36,528 nt of DNA. Source: Candidatus [Bacteroides] periocalifornicus. Its GTDB lineage: Bacteria; Bacteroidota; Bacteroidia; Bacteroidales; CAJPTX01. The position numbers and the translations under genes were made by a program. The notes under the pieces are model-generated. The model had not been told where the DNA came from, made no database searches, and worked only from the letters and a program-made list of their open reading frames with translations. This document shows positions 7,868 to 15,244 of this stretch, piece by piece (the first letter of the stretch is position 1; the number at the start of each line of letters is the position of its first letter). The stretch covers positions 23,324-59,851 of the forward strand of contig LIIK01000007.1 in assembly GCA_001421095.1 (NCBI GenBank), read 5' to 3'.

Positions 7868-7964
7868 GGTGTGTGTAAATTCTACGATTGCCAGAGGTTA
7901 AACTCTCCCACCCTATTCACTGGAAATCTGCTCGTGCTACCTAGCCGTTGGCGAACACACCAGG

Positions 7965-8417
7965 CTACTTCTGGCGGGCTATCGCCTCCTCTACCCTGGC
8001 AAGGACAGATTTGGGCGCTCTCACTGGCGTGCGTTTCTCCTTGTCTACAAAGGCCAATGTGGTAGTCCCCCAAACCACCAGCACACCATCTACCGCCCTC
8101 GTCATTCGATAGCCGAAGACCACAGAGGCACCCCGAATGTCGAGGATTCCCGTGGTTATATCCAGCAGATCATCGTATCGGGCTGGCGTACCGTACTTCA
8201 CATACATCTCTACCACGGGCATCATCACCCCCTCGCTCTCCATCCGCCCGTAGGGGAATCCCAGCGAGCGCATCAGCTCATTCCGTCCCACCTCCATGAA
8301 CAGTGGGTAGTTCCCGTAGTAGACATAGCCCATTGCATCGGTTTCACCGTAACGAATGCGCACCTGCGTAGTGTAGTGAAACCTCATTTGCTCCACATCG
8401 CCTGTAAACCGTTCCAT
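7965..8417 (-). CDS. YbgC/FadM-like acyl-CoA thioesterase (hotdog fold)
   Basis: Small hotdog-fold thioesterase of the 4-hydroxybenzoyl-CoA type. The active-site segment YGETDAMGYVYYGNY has the catalytic aspartate at D27 and the conserved YxNY. At 150 residues it is slightly longer than the family, and M11 (MRFHYTTQ) could be the true start. The physiological acyl substrate is unknown; relatives hydrolyse short-chain or ACP-linked acyl groups and are tied to lipid metabolism, which fits the downstream cls gene (97 bp). It lies 51 bp after folC, so co-transcription is likely. Confidence 0.87.
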   Translation of the reverse strand: MERFTGDVEQMRFHYTTQVRIRYGETDAMGYVYYGNYPLFMEVGRNELMRSLGFPYGRMESEGVMMPVVEMYVKYGTPARYDDLLDITTGILDIRGASVVFGYRMTRAVDGVLVVWGTTTLAFVDKEKRTPVRAPKSVLARVEEAIARQK

Positions 8418-8468
8418 AGCAAAGAGGGTTTGATTGTAAAACGAGCCGTGGGCAAAAGCTCTAGTCCC

Positions 8469-9770
8469 TTACCATTCGCAGTCCCTAAGGGCATCGGCCA
8501 CTACAAAGGTGCTACCGCCTATCATCACCATATCCTCAGGCGTGGCAGCAGCTCTAGCCGCCATTACCGCCTCGGCAACCGACTGGTAGACCTTGCCGTG
8601 CAGCCCGATGCGACCAGCCAACCCTGCTAGATGCCCAGCCTCCATAGCCCGAGGCACACTGGCCTTGCAGAAGTAATAGGTAGCATCCGTGGGCAGCAGT
8701 GGCAGTATATGGTCAATATCCTTATCATTCACAAAACCAAGCACATAGTGGAGGTGTGCATGGGGTGTAGAGGCTATCTGCGCCACCACCTCCCTCAATC
8801 CTCCTTCATTATGCCCGGTATCGCAAACCACAAGCGGCCTTTGGGCTAGCTCTTCCCAACGTCCACGTAGACCTGTAAGAGATGCAGCACGCTCTACTCC
8901 CTCCAGAAGAGCCTCCTTGGGTATTCTTACACCCTGCTCCCGCAGCATCTCTACCGACGAGAGCACAACTGGGATATTGTGCGCCTGCACCGCCCCCTTG
9001 AGATCTGTAACGACCTCTAACTTTTCTCCATCCCCAGCTCGCTGAAACGTAAGGCTTTGCAGCTTCCCATCTTGCCTTTGCTCAAGACACCGCCAATCCT
9101 GATCGGCAAAGCGGAATGGTGCCCCCAGCTGGCGGGCACGGCTCACAAATACCCTTCGGGTGTTCTCATTCGTCTCCCCGAATACCACGGGCGTTCCTTG
9201 CTTTATGATCCCAGCCTTCTCCCCGGCAATTTCAGAGAGCGTACTGCCAAGGAAAGCTGTGTGGTCAAGACTTATGTTCGTGATTACGCTCAAGAGCGGG
9301 GATATGATGTTGGTCGAATCCAGACGTCCCCCCATCCCCACCTCTATCACCGCAAGATCTACCTTCTGGTCAGCAAAGTAGCTAAAAGCCAATGCGGCTG
9401 ACATCTCAAAAAATGACGGTTGCAGCTCCTCAAAAATATCACGATGCCGATCCACGTAATCCGTCACGTAGTCCTGGTCTACCAGCTGCCCATTCACCCG
9501 AATACGCTCGCGAAAATCTACCAGATGGGGCGAGGTGAATAGCCCCACGCGGTAGCCAGCAGCCATAAGCACTGCGCACAGCATATGCGAGACGCTGCCC
9601 TTGCCATTCGTGCCCGCCACATGCACCGTTGCGTACTGCTGGTGCGGATAGCCATCGTAGAGATCCAAAGCCTGGCTAATGGATAGGTCGGCCTTGTAGG
9701 CTGCGGCCCCATCGCGCTGGTACATGGGCAGCGCACGCATCAGGTAATCCACCGTTTCGCTATAGTTCAT
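8469..9770 (-). CDS. folC: Folylpolyglutamate synthase / dihydrofolate synthase
   Basis: Mur-ligase-type ATP-dependent enzyme that adds glutamate to dihydropteroate and/or folates. The P-loop GTNGKGS is at 53-59, followed by the folate-binding FTSPHLVDFRERI segment and the DSTNII metal/ATP region (about residues 150-157). The C-terminal ligase domain begins near the GRWE motif with CDTGHNEGG following. The 433 residues are normal. Whether it has both activities cannot be decided from sequence. It begins 104 bp after argS and leads into the thioesterase and cls genes. Confidence 0.93.
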   Translation of the reverse strand: MNYSETVDYLMRALPMYQRDGAAAYKADLSISQALDLYDGYPHQQYATVHVAGTNGKGSVSHMLCAVLMAAGYRVGLFTSPHLVDFRERIRVNGQLVDQDYVTDYVDRHRDIFEELQPSFFEMSAALAFSYFADQKVDLAVIEVGMGGRLDSTNIISPLLSVITNISLDHTAFLGSTLSEIAGEKAGIIKQGTPVVFGETNENTRRVFVSRARQLGAPFRFADQDWRCLEQRQDGKLQSLTFQRAGDGEKLEVVTDLKGAVQAHNIPVVLSSVEMLREQGVRIPKEALLEGVERAASLTGLRGRWEELAQRPLVVCDTGHNEGGLREVVAQIASTPHAHLHYVLGFVNDKDIDHILPLLPTDATYYFCKASVPRAMEAGHLAGLAGRIGLHGKVYQSVAEAVMAARAAATPEDMVMIGGSTFVVADALRDCEW

Positions 9771-9874
9771 TGCTGCAGGGAAGGGTTATACCAACACATA
9801 GGAGAGCATCCCAAGATACCGAATTCTGCATGTGCACCGTAGCCTCTTGCTGCCCGAAAGGGGTTGGTGTTTTT

Positions 9875-11665
9875 TTACATCAGCTCGGGGGCGTGGATAC
9901 CCAAGAGCTTGAGAGCAGCCTTTAGCACCGCCACCGTTGCACGCGTGCTGGCGATTCTCACGGCTCGAAGCCGTTGATCTGGCTCTTTGGCTATGGGGCA
10001 ATCATGGTAAAACTGGTTGAAATAGCGCGCAAGCTCATAGGCGTAGTTGGCCACTAGGGCTGGACTCAGTTGCTCTGCAGCCTGCCTAAGCACTTGTGGC
10101 CACTGCGCAAGCCCCCGGATAAGGTTACGCTCCAGGGCAGAGAGCCCTCGCACCTCCTGGGGCATGGTTTCCCCTACCCCATCCTCCAGCTTACGGAGTA
10201 CCGAGCAGCCACGGGCATGCGTGTATTGGATGAATGGCCCTGTATTCCCGTTGAAATCAATGGATTCCTTGGGATCAAAAACCATGGTCTTTGTGGGATC
10301 TACCTTCAGGATGAAGTATTTCAGTGCGCCAAGCCCTACTGCGTGGTGAATGGCATCGCGGTCGGCCTCTGGGAGATCTACAGCCTTTCCAAGCTCGGCA
10401 GCTGTTGCACGCGCCGTTTCATCCATCTGCGCTATAAGGTCGTCTGCATCCACCACCGTTCCTTCGCGCGATTTCATTTTCCCCTCCGGGAGATTCACCA
10501 TCCCGTAGCTGAGGTGGTAGAGCCTATCAGCCCAATCGTACCCCAGATGCTTGAGTATCAGACGGAGCACCTGGAAATGGTAATCCTGCTCATTGCCCAC
10601 CACGTACACCATGCTGGTGAGCGCGTACTCGTGGAATCGTTGGGTGGCCGTACCGAGATCCTGGGTCATGTACACCGTGGTGCCGTCGCTACGCAGCAGG
10701 AGCTTTTGGTCGAGCCCGTCAGCCCGAAGGTCAATCCACACCGACCCATCCTCCCTGCGGGTGAATATTCCGCGCTCGAGCCCCTGGAGCACGATGGTAC
10801 GCCCTGCCAGGTAGGTCTCGCTCTCGTAGTACACCCTATCGAACCCTACGCCGAGCTGGCTATAGGTGGTGTCAAACCCCTCGTACACCCAGCCATTCAT
10901 CCTGCGCCAGAGCGACAGAATATCAGGATCCTGCGCCTCCCACCTGCGTAGCATCTCCTGGGCCTCTTGCAGTATGGAGGCCTTGGACTTTGCCTCCTCC
11001 TCGGTGCAGCCCGTAGAATCTATAAGTTCCTGAACCTCGCGCCGGTACTCCTGGTCATAGCGCACATAGTACTTGCCTATGAGGTGGTCGCCCTTCATAT
11101 GGGCACTCTGGGGGGTCTCGCCGTGGCCGTACCTCAGCCATGCCACCATCGATTTACAAATATGTATACCCCTATCATTCACCAGATTAGCCCTTATCAC
11201 CCTATGCCCCATGGCGGCGAGTATCTGGCTCACAGAGTGCCCGAGCAGTATATTACGAATATGCCCGAGGTGGAGGGGTTTATTGGTGTTGGGCGAGGAG
11301 TACTCCACCATTATAGACTGCCCCGAGCTGTTGGGCTTGGCGAAGCCGTAAGTGCCGTCTACGGGTATCTCTCGCAGGGCCTGCACCCACACCCCAGGCC
11401 TGATGGTGATGTTGAGAAATCCCTTCACCACATTGAAGTCTTCCACCAGGGCTGAGTGCTCCAAGAGATAGTCGCCCACTGCTATGGCCAGCTGCTCAGG
11501 GCTACGCTGCGCTCTTTTCACCCAGGGGAACACCACCAGAGTGTAATCGCCATCGAATTCGGCCTTGGTGGGCGTTACCGCAACCTCTGTCGGCTCGGGC
11601 TTCACCCCCAGCACGCCCGCTAATGCATCATGCAGGTCGGCCTGCAGGAGCTGGACTACATCCAT
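9875..11665 (-). CDS. argS: Arginyl-tRNA synthetase
   Basis: Class I synthetase charging tRNA-Arg in the cytoplasm. The product of 596 residues has an N-terminal Arg_S domain, the HIGH motif as HLGH (132-135, after SSPNTNKP), the KMSKS counterpart KMKS (396-399, in GKMKSREGTVVDADDL) and a C-terminal DALR anticodon domain ending in LLGIHAPELM. I chose the start at 11665. The frame stays open for 29 more codons, to 11752, but that stretch contains the TACCTTTG promoter (11688-11695) and part of the rpoD terminator, so it cannot be coding. Confidence 0.96.
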   Translation of the reverse strand: MDVVQLLQADLHDALAGVLGVKPEPTEVAVTPTKAEFDGDYTLVVFPWVKRAQRSPEQLAIAVGDYLLEHSALVEDFNVVKGFLNITIRPGVWVQALREIPVDGTYGFAKPNSSGQSIMVEYSSPNTNKPLHLGHIRNILLGHSVSQILAAMGHRVIRANLVNDRGIHICKSMVAWLRYGHGETPQSAHMKGDHLIGKYYVRYDQEYRREVQELIDSTGCTEEEAKSKASILQEAQEMLRRWEAQDPDILSLWRRMNGWVYEGFDTTYSQLGVGFDRVYYESETYLAGRTIVLQGLERGIFTRREDGSVWIDLRADGLDQKLLLRSDGTTVYMTQDLGTATQRFHEYALTSMVYVVGNEQDYHFQVLRLILKHLGYDWADRLYHLSYGMVNLPEGKMKSREGTVVDADDLIAQMDETARATAAELGKAVDLPEADRDAIHHAVGLGALKYFILKVDPTKTMVFDPKESIDFNGNTGPFIQYTHARGCSVLRKLEDGVGETMPQEVRGLSALERNLIRGLAQWPQVLRQAAEQLSPALVANYAYELARYFNQFYHDCPIAKEPDQRLRAVRIASTRATVAVLKAALKLLGIHAPELM

Positions 11666-11687
11666 AGTTCTCTCTTGGATTTGGACG

Positions 11688-11695
11688 CAAAGGTA
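11688..11695 (-). promoter_or_regulatory. Bacteroidota-type -7 box (TACCTTTG) of argS
   Basis: TACCTTTG ends 22 bp before the chosen argS start and rules out the upstream in-frame start. Confidence 0.75.
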
Positions 11696-11734
11696 AGAAA
11701 AATCCCACAATGGTAATCGCTCTCCTTGGAATAT

Positions 11735-11770
11735 AAAAAAGACGAGCCCCAAAACTCGCAGAGGCTCGCC
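11735..11770 (-). terminator. Rho-independent terminator of rpoD
   Basis: GGCGAGCC pairs with GGGCTCGTC-side bases around a loop containing GCGAGTTTT and is followed on the minus strand by TTTTTT. It starts about 28 bp after the rpoD stop codon and insulates argS from rpoD. Confidence 0.85.
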
Positions 11771-11797
11771 ATATCCATAGTAGAACGAATGGGATTG

Positions 11798-12658
11798 CTA
11801 GCCCAAGAAGGCCTTCAGGTTCTTCGAACGGCTCTGCCCTCGCAGCCGGCGTATCGCCTTCTCCTTAATCTGGCGAACACGCTCGCGGGTAAGGTCGAAC
11901 TCGTCGGCTATCTCCTCCAGCGTCTTCTCTGGGTAATCTATACCGTAGAAATATTTTATAATGTCCCTTTCGCGATCTGTGAGCGTAGCCAGCGCGCGCT
12001 CTATCTCACGGCTCAGGCTCTCACGCATCAAGTCCTGGTCAGCATACGGCGCGTCGGGATTGGGCATCACATCGAGCATGCTGTTGTCCTCGGCCTCGTT
12101 GAAGGGGGCGTCTATCGACACGTGCCGCCCCGACACCCTAAGGCTGTCGGCCACCTTATCCTTCGGCATACCGAGATCCTTGGCCAGCTCATCCACCGAG
12201 GGGGTACGGTGGTTCTCCTGCTCAAACTTCGCGATAGCCTTGTTGATCTTATTCAGCGCCCCCACCTGGTTGAGAGGGAGGCGTACTATGCGAGACTGCT
12301 CAGCGAGTGCCTGCAGAATCGACTGCCGAATCCACCATACTGCGTAGGAGATGAACTTGAAGCCCCGCGTTTCGTCGAACTTTTCACCCGCTCTTATCAG
12401 ACCGAGGTTACCCTCGTTGATGAGGTCGGGCAGCGTGAGCCCTTGGTTCTGGTACTGCTTAGCCACCGAGACCACGAACCGAAGGTTGGCGCGCGTGAGC
12501 TTTTCTAGCGCGTTGCGATCACCCTTCCGTATCCGTTGCGCGAGCTCTACCTCCTCCTCTACCGTTATAAGCTCCTCTTTACCAATCTCCTGAAGATACT
12601 TGTCCAGCGAGGCGCTCTCTCGGTTGGTTATCGACTTCGTAATCTTAAGTTGCCTCAT
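11798..12658 (-). CDS. rpoD: Primary RNA polymerase sigma factor (sigma-70 / RpoD, Bacteroidota type)
   Basis: Housekeeping sigma factor. The 286 residues start directly with MRQLKITKSIT and region 1.2 (DKYLQEIGKEELIT), so region 1.1 is absent, as in Bacteroidota. Region 2 is intact (LRFVVSVAKQYQNQGL through AVWWIRQSILQAL), as are region 3 and the region 4.2 helix-turn-helix (LEEIADEFDLTRERVRQIK). It is expected to recognise the TAnnTTTG boxes found in this window. It is flanked by a 223-bp gap to htrA and by its own terminator. Confidence 0.96.
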   Translation of the reverse strand: MRQLKITKSITNRESASLDKYLQEIGKEELITVEEEVELAQRIRKGDRNALEKLTRANLRFVVSVAKQYQNQGLTLPDLINEGNLGLIRAGEKFDETRGFKFISYAVWWIRQSILQALAEQSRIVRLPLNQVGALNKINKAIAKFEQENHRTPSVDELAKDLGMPKDKVADSLRVSGRHVSIDAPFNEAEDNSMLDVMPNPDAPYADQDLMRESLSREIERALATLTDRERDIIKYFYGIDYPEKTLEEIADEFDLTRERVRQIKEKAIRRLRGQSRSKNLKAFLG

Positions 12659-12881
12659 GAACCGTTATATTTTTTAGTTACTATTTCGGAATTTACCTAC
12701 ACCTAGCTCTAACGTATTTTCCGCAGAAATGTTGCGCTAGCACGGGAATCTTTTTCTTTTCCCCTAGCCTACCCCCCAGTGGGGTTAGCCCGCAGCACCA
12801 CGTGCGCAAATGCCATACCGCGCAGAGCAATGGCCCAAACCGGGCAGCGCCCCCCAGGCTTGGCAGCATGCCACGAGGATT
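12659..12881. other. Intergenic region between htrA and rpoD
   Basis: An A/T-rich stretch next to the rpoD start (about 12660-12760) probably holds its promoter, but no TAnnTTTG box is obvious. The htrA-proximal part has G/C runs such as CCCCCAGTGGGG, with no clear T tract. No RNA gene seen. Confidence 0.5.
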
Positions 12882-14021
12882 CTACTTCACCATCGGCACC
12901 TGCAGCTGCAGCAGATTTCCCCCGCGGCGCAGCGCAAGCACCACCGTATCGCCTGGCGCCGCGATCCCCACCCGCTCGGTGAGCTGGCTAGGCGTGTCTA
13001 TCGACTTCCCATTCACCGATACTATCACATCGCCCTCCTGCACCCCCGCGGCCTCCGCATTGCTATTGGAGAGTACACGCACCACCTGAACCCCACGCGC
13101 CTCGCCCCGCCCATTGCTATTGGCCTCGGTAACCTGCACACCCAGCTGAGTGCGGCGCACCTTGCCGTACACCAGCATATCGTTTATAAACTTTCGCACC
13201 AGCGTCTCGGGGATACTGAAGGCATACCCCGTAAAACTACCAGTGGGCGAGGCTATTGCGGTGTTGATACCCACCAGCTGCCCCTGCAGATCCACCAGCG
13301 CCCCCCCACTGTTGCCAGGGTTTACCGCAGCATCTATCTGGATGAAAGCCTCTAGGCTCGGCCTATTGGTCTGGTGATTCAGCGTGCGTGCCGTAGCACT
13401 CACAATGCCCGCGGTCACCGTATTCTGCAGGTTGAAGGGGTTACCCACAGCCAGCACCCAGCTCCCCACCTGCAGGCTATCAGAGTGCCCGAGCTCTATG
13501 GCTGGAATAGGGGCCTTAGGGGTAACCTTGAGCATGGCCAGGTCGGTAAGCGGGTCAGTCCCCACCAGCTGGGCACGGTAGCTTTGCCCATCGGTCAGCG
13601 TAACCTCTATGGCACGGGCATTCGCCACCACGTGGTTATTGGTTACTATATAGCCATCGCGCGCCACCACCACGCCAGAGCCTGTGGCCTCCACCGGCCG
13701 GCGCACGTTAGGCTGTGGCCCGAAGAAGAATTCGATAATCGACCCCCGATAGGGATTCACCTCCTCCACGTAGGAGCGGGTGCGCACGTGGACGACGGAG
13801 GGCGAAGCAACGGCAGCCGCATTGATGAAATCGCTTTCAAAAGCCAGCCGTTTTCGTGCTGCTGGAGGTGTGGCCGCAGAATCCGCTGCCGTTTGGAAAA
13901 GGGCCTTGGGCATCCTCTCCCCAAACCGTGAGAACAGCCAACCGCCTACCGCCCCCATCAGGAGGGACAGGATAACCACCCATACCACTAAGCCCCTGCT
14001 ACGCATATCTTTTCGTTGCAT
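12882..14021 (-). CDS. HtrA/Deg-family serine protease with one PDZ domain
   Basis: Periplasmic, membrane-anchored S1C protease for envelope quality control. One N-terminal membrane anchor (about 9-30) is followed by a trypsin-like domain with the triad H130 (TNNHVV), D160 (DPLTDLAML) and S238 (NPGNSGG), then a single PDZ domain (about 280-375). The single PDZ and uncleaved anchor make it DegS-like in layout, though Bacteroidota members are usually named Do/DegQ. The 379 residues are on the short side because a second PDZ is lacking. It starts 60 bp after dapF on the same strand and is probably co-transcribed with it. Confidence 0.93.
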   Translation of the reverse strand: MQRKDMRSRGLVVWVVILSLLMGAVGGWLFSRFGERMPKALFQTAADSAATPPAARKRLAFESDFINAAAVASPSVVHVRTRSYVEEVNPYRGSIIEFFFGPQPNVRRPVEATGSGVVVARDGYIVTNNHVVANARAIEVTLTDGQSYRAQLVGTDPLTDLAMLKVTPKAPIPAIELGHSDSLQVGSWVLAVGNPFNLQNTVTAGIVSATARTLNHQTNRPSLEAFIQIDAAVNPGNSGGALVDLQGQLVGINTAIASPTGSFTGYAFSIPETLVRKFINDMLVYGKVRRTQLGVQVTEANSNGRGEARGVQVVRVLSNSNAEAAGVQEGDVIVSVNGKSIDTPSQLTERVGIAAPGDTVVLALRRGGNLLQLQVPMVK

Positions 14022-14081
14022 TCTAGTGCGCCCTGTGCCACTGTGAAATTAGTAACGGGCGTAAGTTTACGAATATTGCGC

Positions 14082-14894
14082 CTACCAGAAAAAATAGCCG
14101 TTGTATACCCGCTGAGCCGGTCCCTCGAGCCAAATATCCTGAAAGCCCCGCCCAGCCCGACGGAAGTATACCGCAAGCATCCCCCCTCGTGGACGCAGCG
14201 CCACGGGCGACCTCACGCCTTCATCGCGATAGGCTACCGAAAGCGCCACGGCCACCGCGCCAGTGCCGCAGGCCAACGTCTCGCCCTCCACTCCCCGCTC
14301 GTAGGTCCGTACTGCGTAATGCCCAGCATCTTCCGTGTAAAAGTCCACATTCACCCCTCCCGTGCCGCGCTCCACATCCCGGCGCAAGGCGGGGGCTAGG
14401 GTTGCCATTAATGCTGAATCATCCAGGTCGGCTACCTCAAGCGTTAGGTGGGGTACCCCGGTATTCAGCACCAAGCCGCCGGTACTCCCCTCCTCCCGAA
14501 TCTCGCTGACATCGGGCATCTGCACCGCGATTCTACGCTCCTCGGGTATTCTCCCACGCAGTACGCCCAGCGATGTTTGCAGGCCGATCTCCTCGCCAAA
14601 GAGCCTGTTATCCTGCGCGTAGAGTATGGCGCACCGCGCCCCATTCCCGCACATTTGGGCAGGGTAGCCATCTGCATTGTAGAACTCCATCCGCGGCATC
14701 CTATCACCGTCGCCCGGGTAGATCACCATCAGCCCATCGGCCCCCACGCCGAAGTGCCTATCGCACAGCCGTGCTACCGCCTCATGGCTAATTAGCCCCT
14801 GGGAATCATGGGGGAGAAGCGAAGCGGACTCTGGCGGTAGGACCACGAAATCGTTCCCTGCGCCTTGGTATTTCTCAAAGGGAATAGATAGCAT
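14082..14894 (-). CDS. dapF: Diaminopimelate epimerase
   Basis: Converts LL- to meso-diaminopimelate for lysine and peptidoglycan synthesis. Both catalytic cysteines are present: C82 in QMCGNGARC and C209 in LACGTGA. The N-terminal KYQGAGNDFVV signature is typical. The 270 residues match the family. dapL, a common neighbour in Bacteroidales, is absent; htrA follows instead. Confidence 0.95.
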   Translation of the reverse strand: MLSIPFEKYQGAGNDFVVLPPESASLLPHDSQGLISHEAVARLCDRHFGVGADGLMVIYPGDGDRMPRMEFYNADGYPAQMCGNGARCAILYAQDNRLFGEEIGLQTSLGVLRGRIPEERRIAVQMPDVSEIREEGSTGGLVLNTGVPHLTLEVADLDDSALMATLAPALRRDVERGTGGVNVDFYTEDAGHYAVRTYERGVEGETLACGTGAVAVALSVAYRDEGVRSPVALRPRGGMLAVYFRRAGRGFQDIWLEGPAQRVYNGYFFW

Positions 14895-15244
14895 GCTGAT
14901 TCTGATTTGCTAGGGGCGAGAGCAAAGAACGCCAACCCAACATTCATTCCACGCCCTCCACCCTGCCCTTGTAACGTAGAAACCGGCTTTTATGTTCGCG
15001 CTTAAATAATATGGGAGAACACTTAATCGCGACGCGGGTATCTTAATCGCGAATCGAGGGCCCTAATCGCAACGCGGGGTGCCTTAATCGCAACGCGGCA
15101 CGCCACGTCGCTACTAAAAACAGCCCAGCCCTGAACGGGGCGGGATGCCTTAATCGCGAGCGGTGTACCCTCATCGCGACGCGGCGCGCCACGTCGCTAC
15201 TAAAACCAGCCCTCGCAAAACCCGTGTAATGCTGTCGGGGTGCT
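14895..15244. other. 350-bp intergenic region between the topoisomerase gene and dapF
   Basis: Mostly repeat DNA: the TAATCGC unit array with two palindromic cores (15023-15200). Next to dapF there is a repeat-free stretch of about 125 bp that probably holds the dapF promoter; on the minus strand GTTCTTTG, about 27 bp before the start codon, is a weak -7 candidate. Confidence 0.65.
15023..15200. repeat. Array of 20-21 bp TAATCGC units plus two palindromic cores
   Basis: TAATCGC (or TCATCGC) begins at 15024, 15044, 15064, 15085, 15151 and 15171, so the step is 20-21 bp except for one larger gap. Units read roughly CTTAATCGCGACGCGGG. Two units run into a near-palindromic 22-bp core (15090-15111 and 15176-15197, the latter GCGACGCGGCGCGCC then ACGTCGC) followed by TACTAAAA. 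Spacing is too tight and the units too variable for a CRISPR. The layout recalls the BrickBuilt elements of Porphyromonas, by memory only. Confidence 0.85.

Noticed and set aside
10070..10951. Long antisense open frame (293 codons) inside argS
   Set aside because: It is opposite to a well-supported synthetase gene; GC-rich genes commonly leave such shadows. The same applies to 11726-12508 opposite rpoD and 605-1174 opposite clpX.
15023..15200. CRISPR array
   Set aside because: Units of 20-21 bp follow each other with almost no spacer and vary in sequence; no cas genes.
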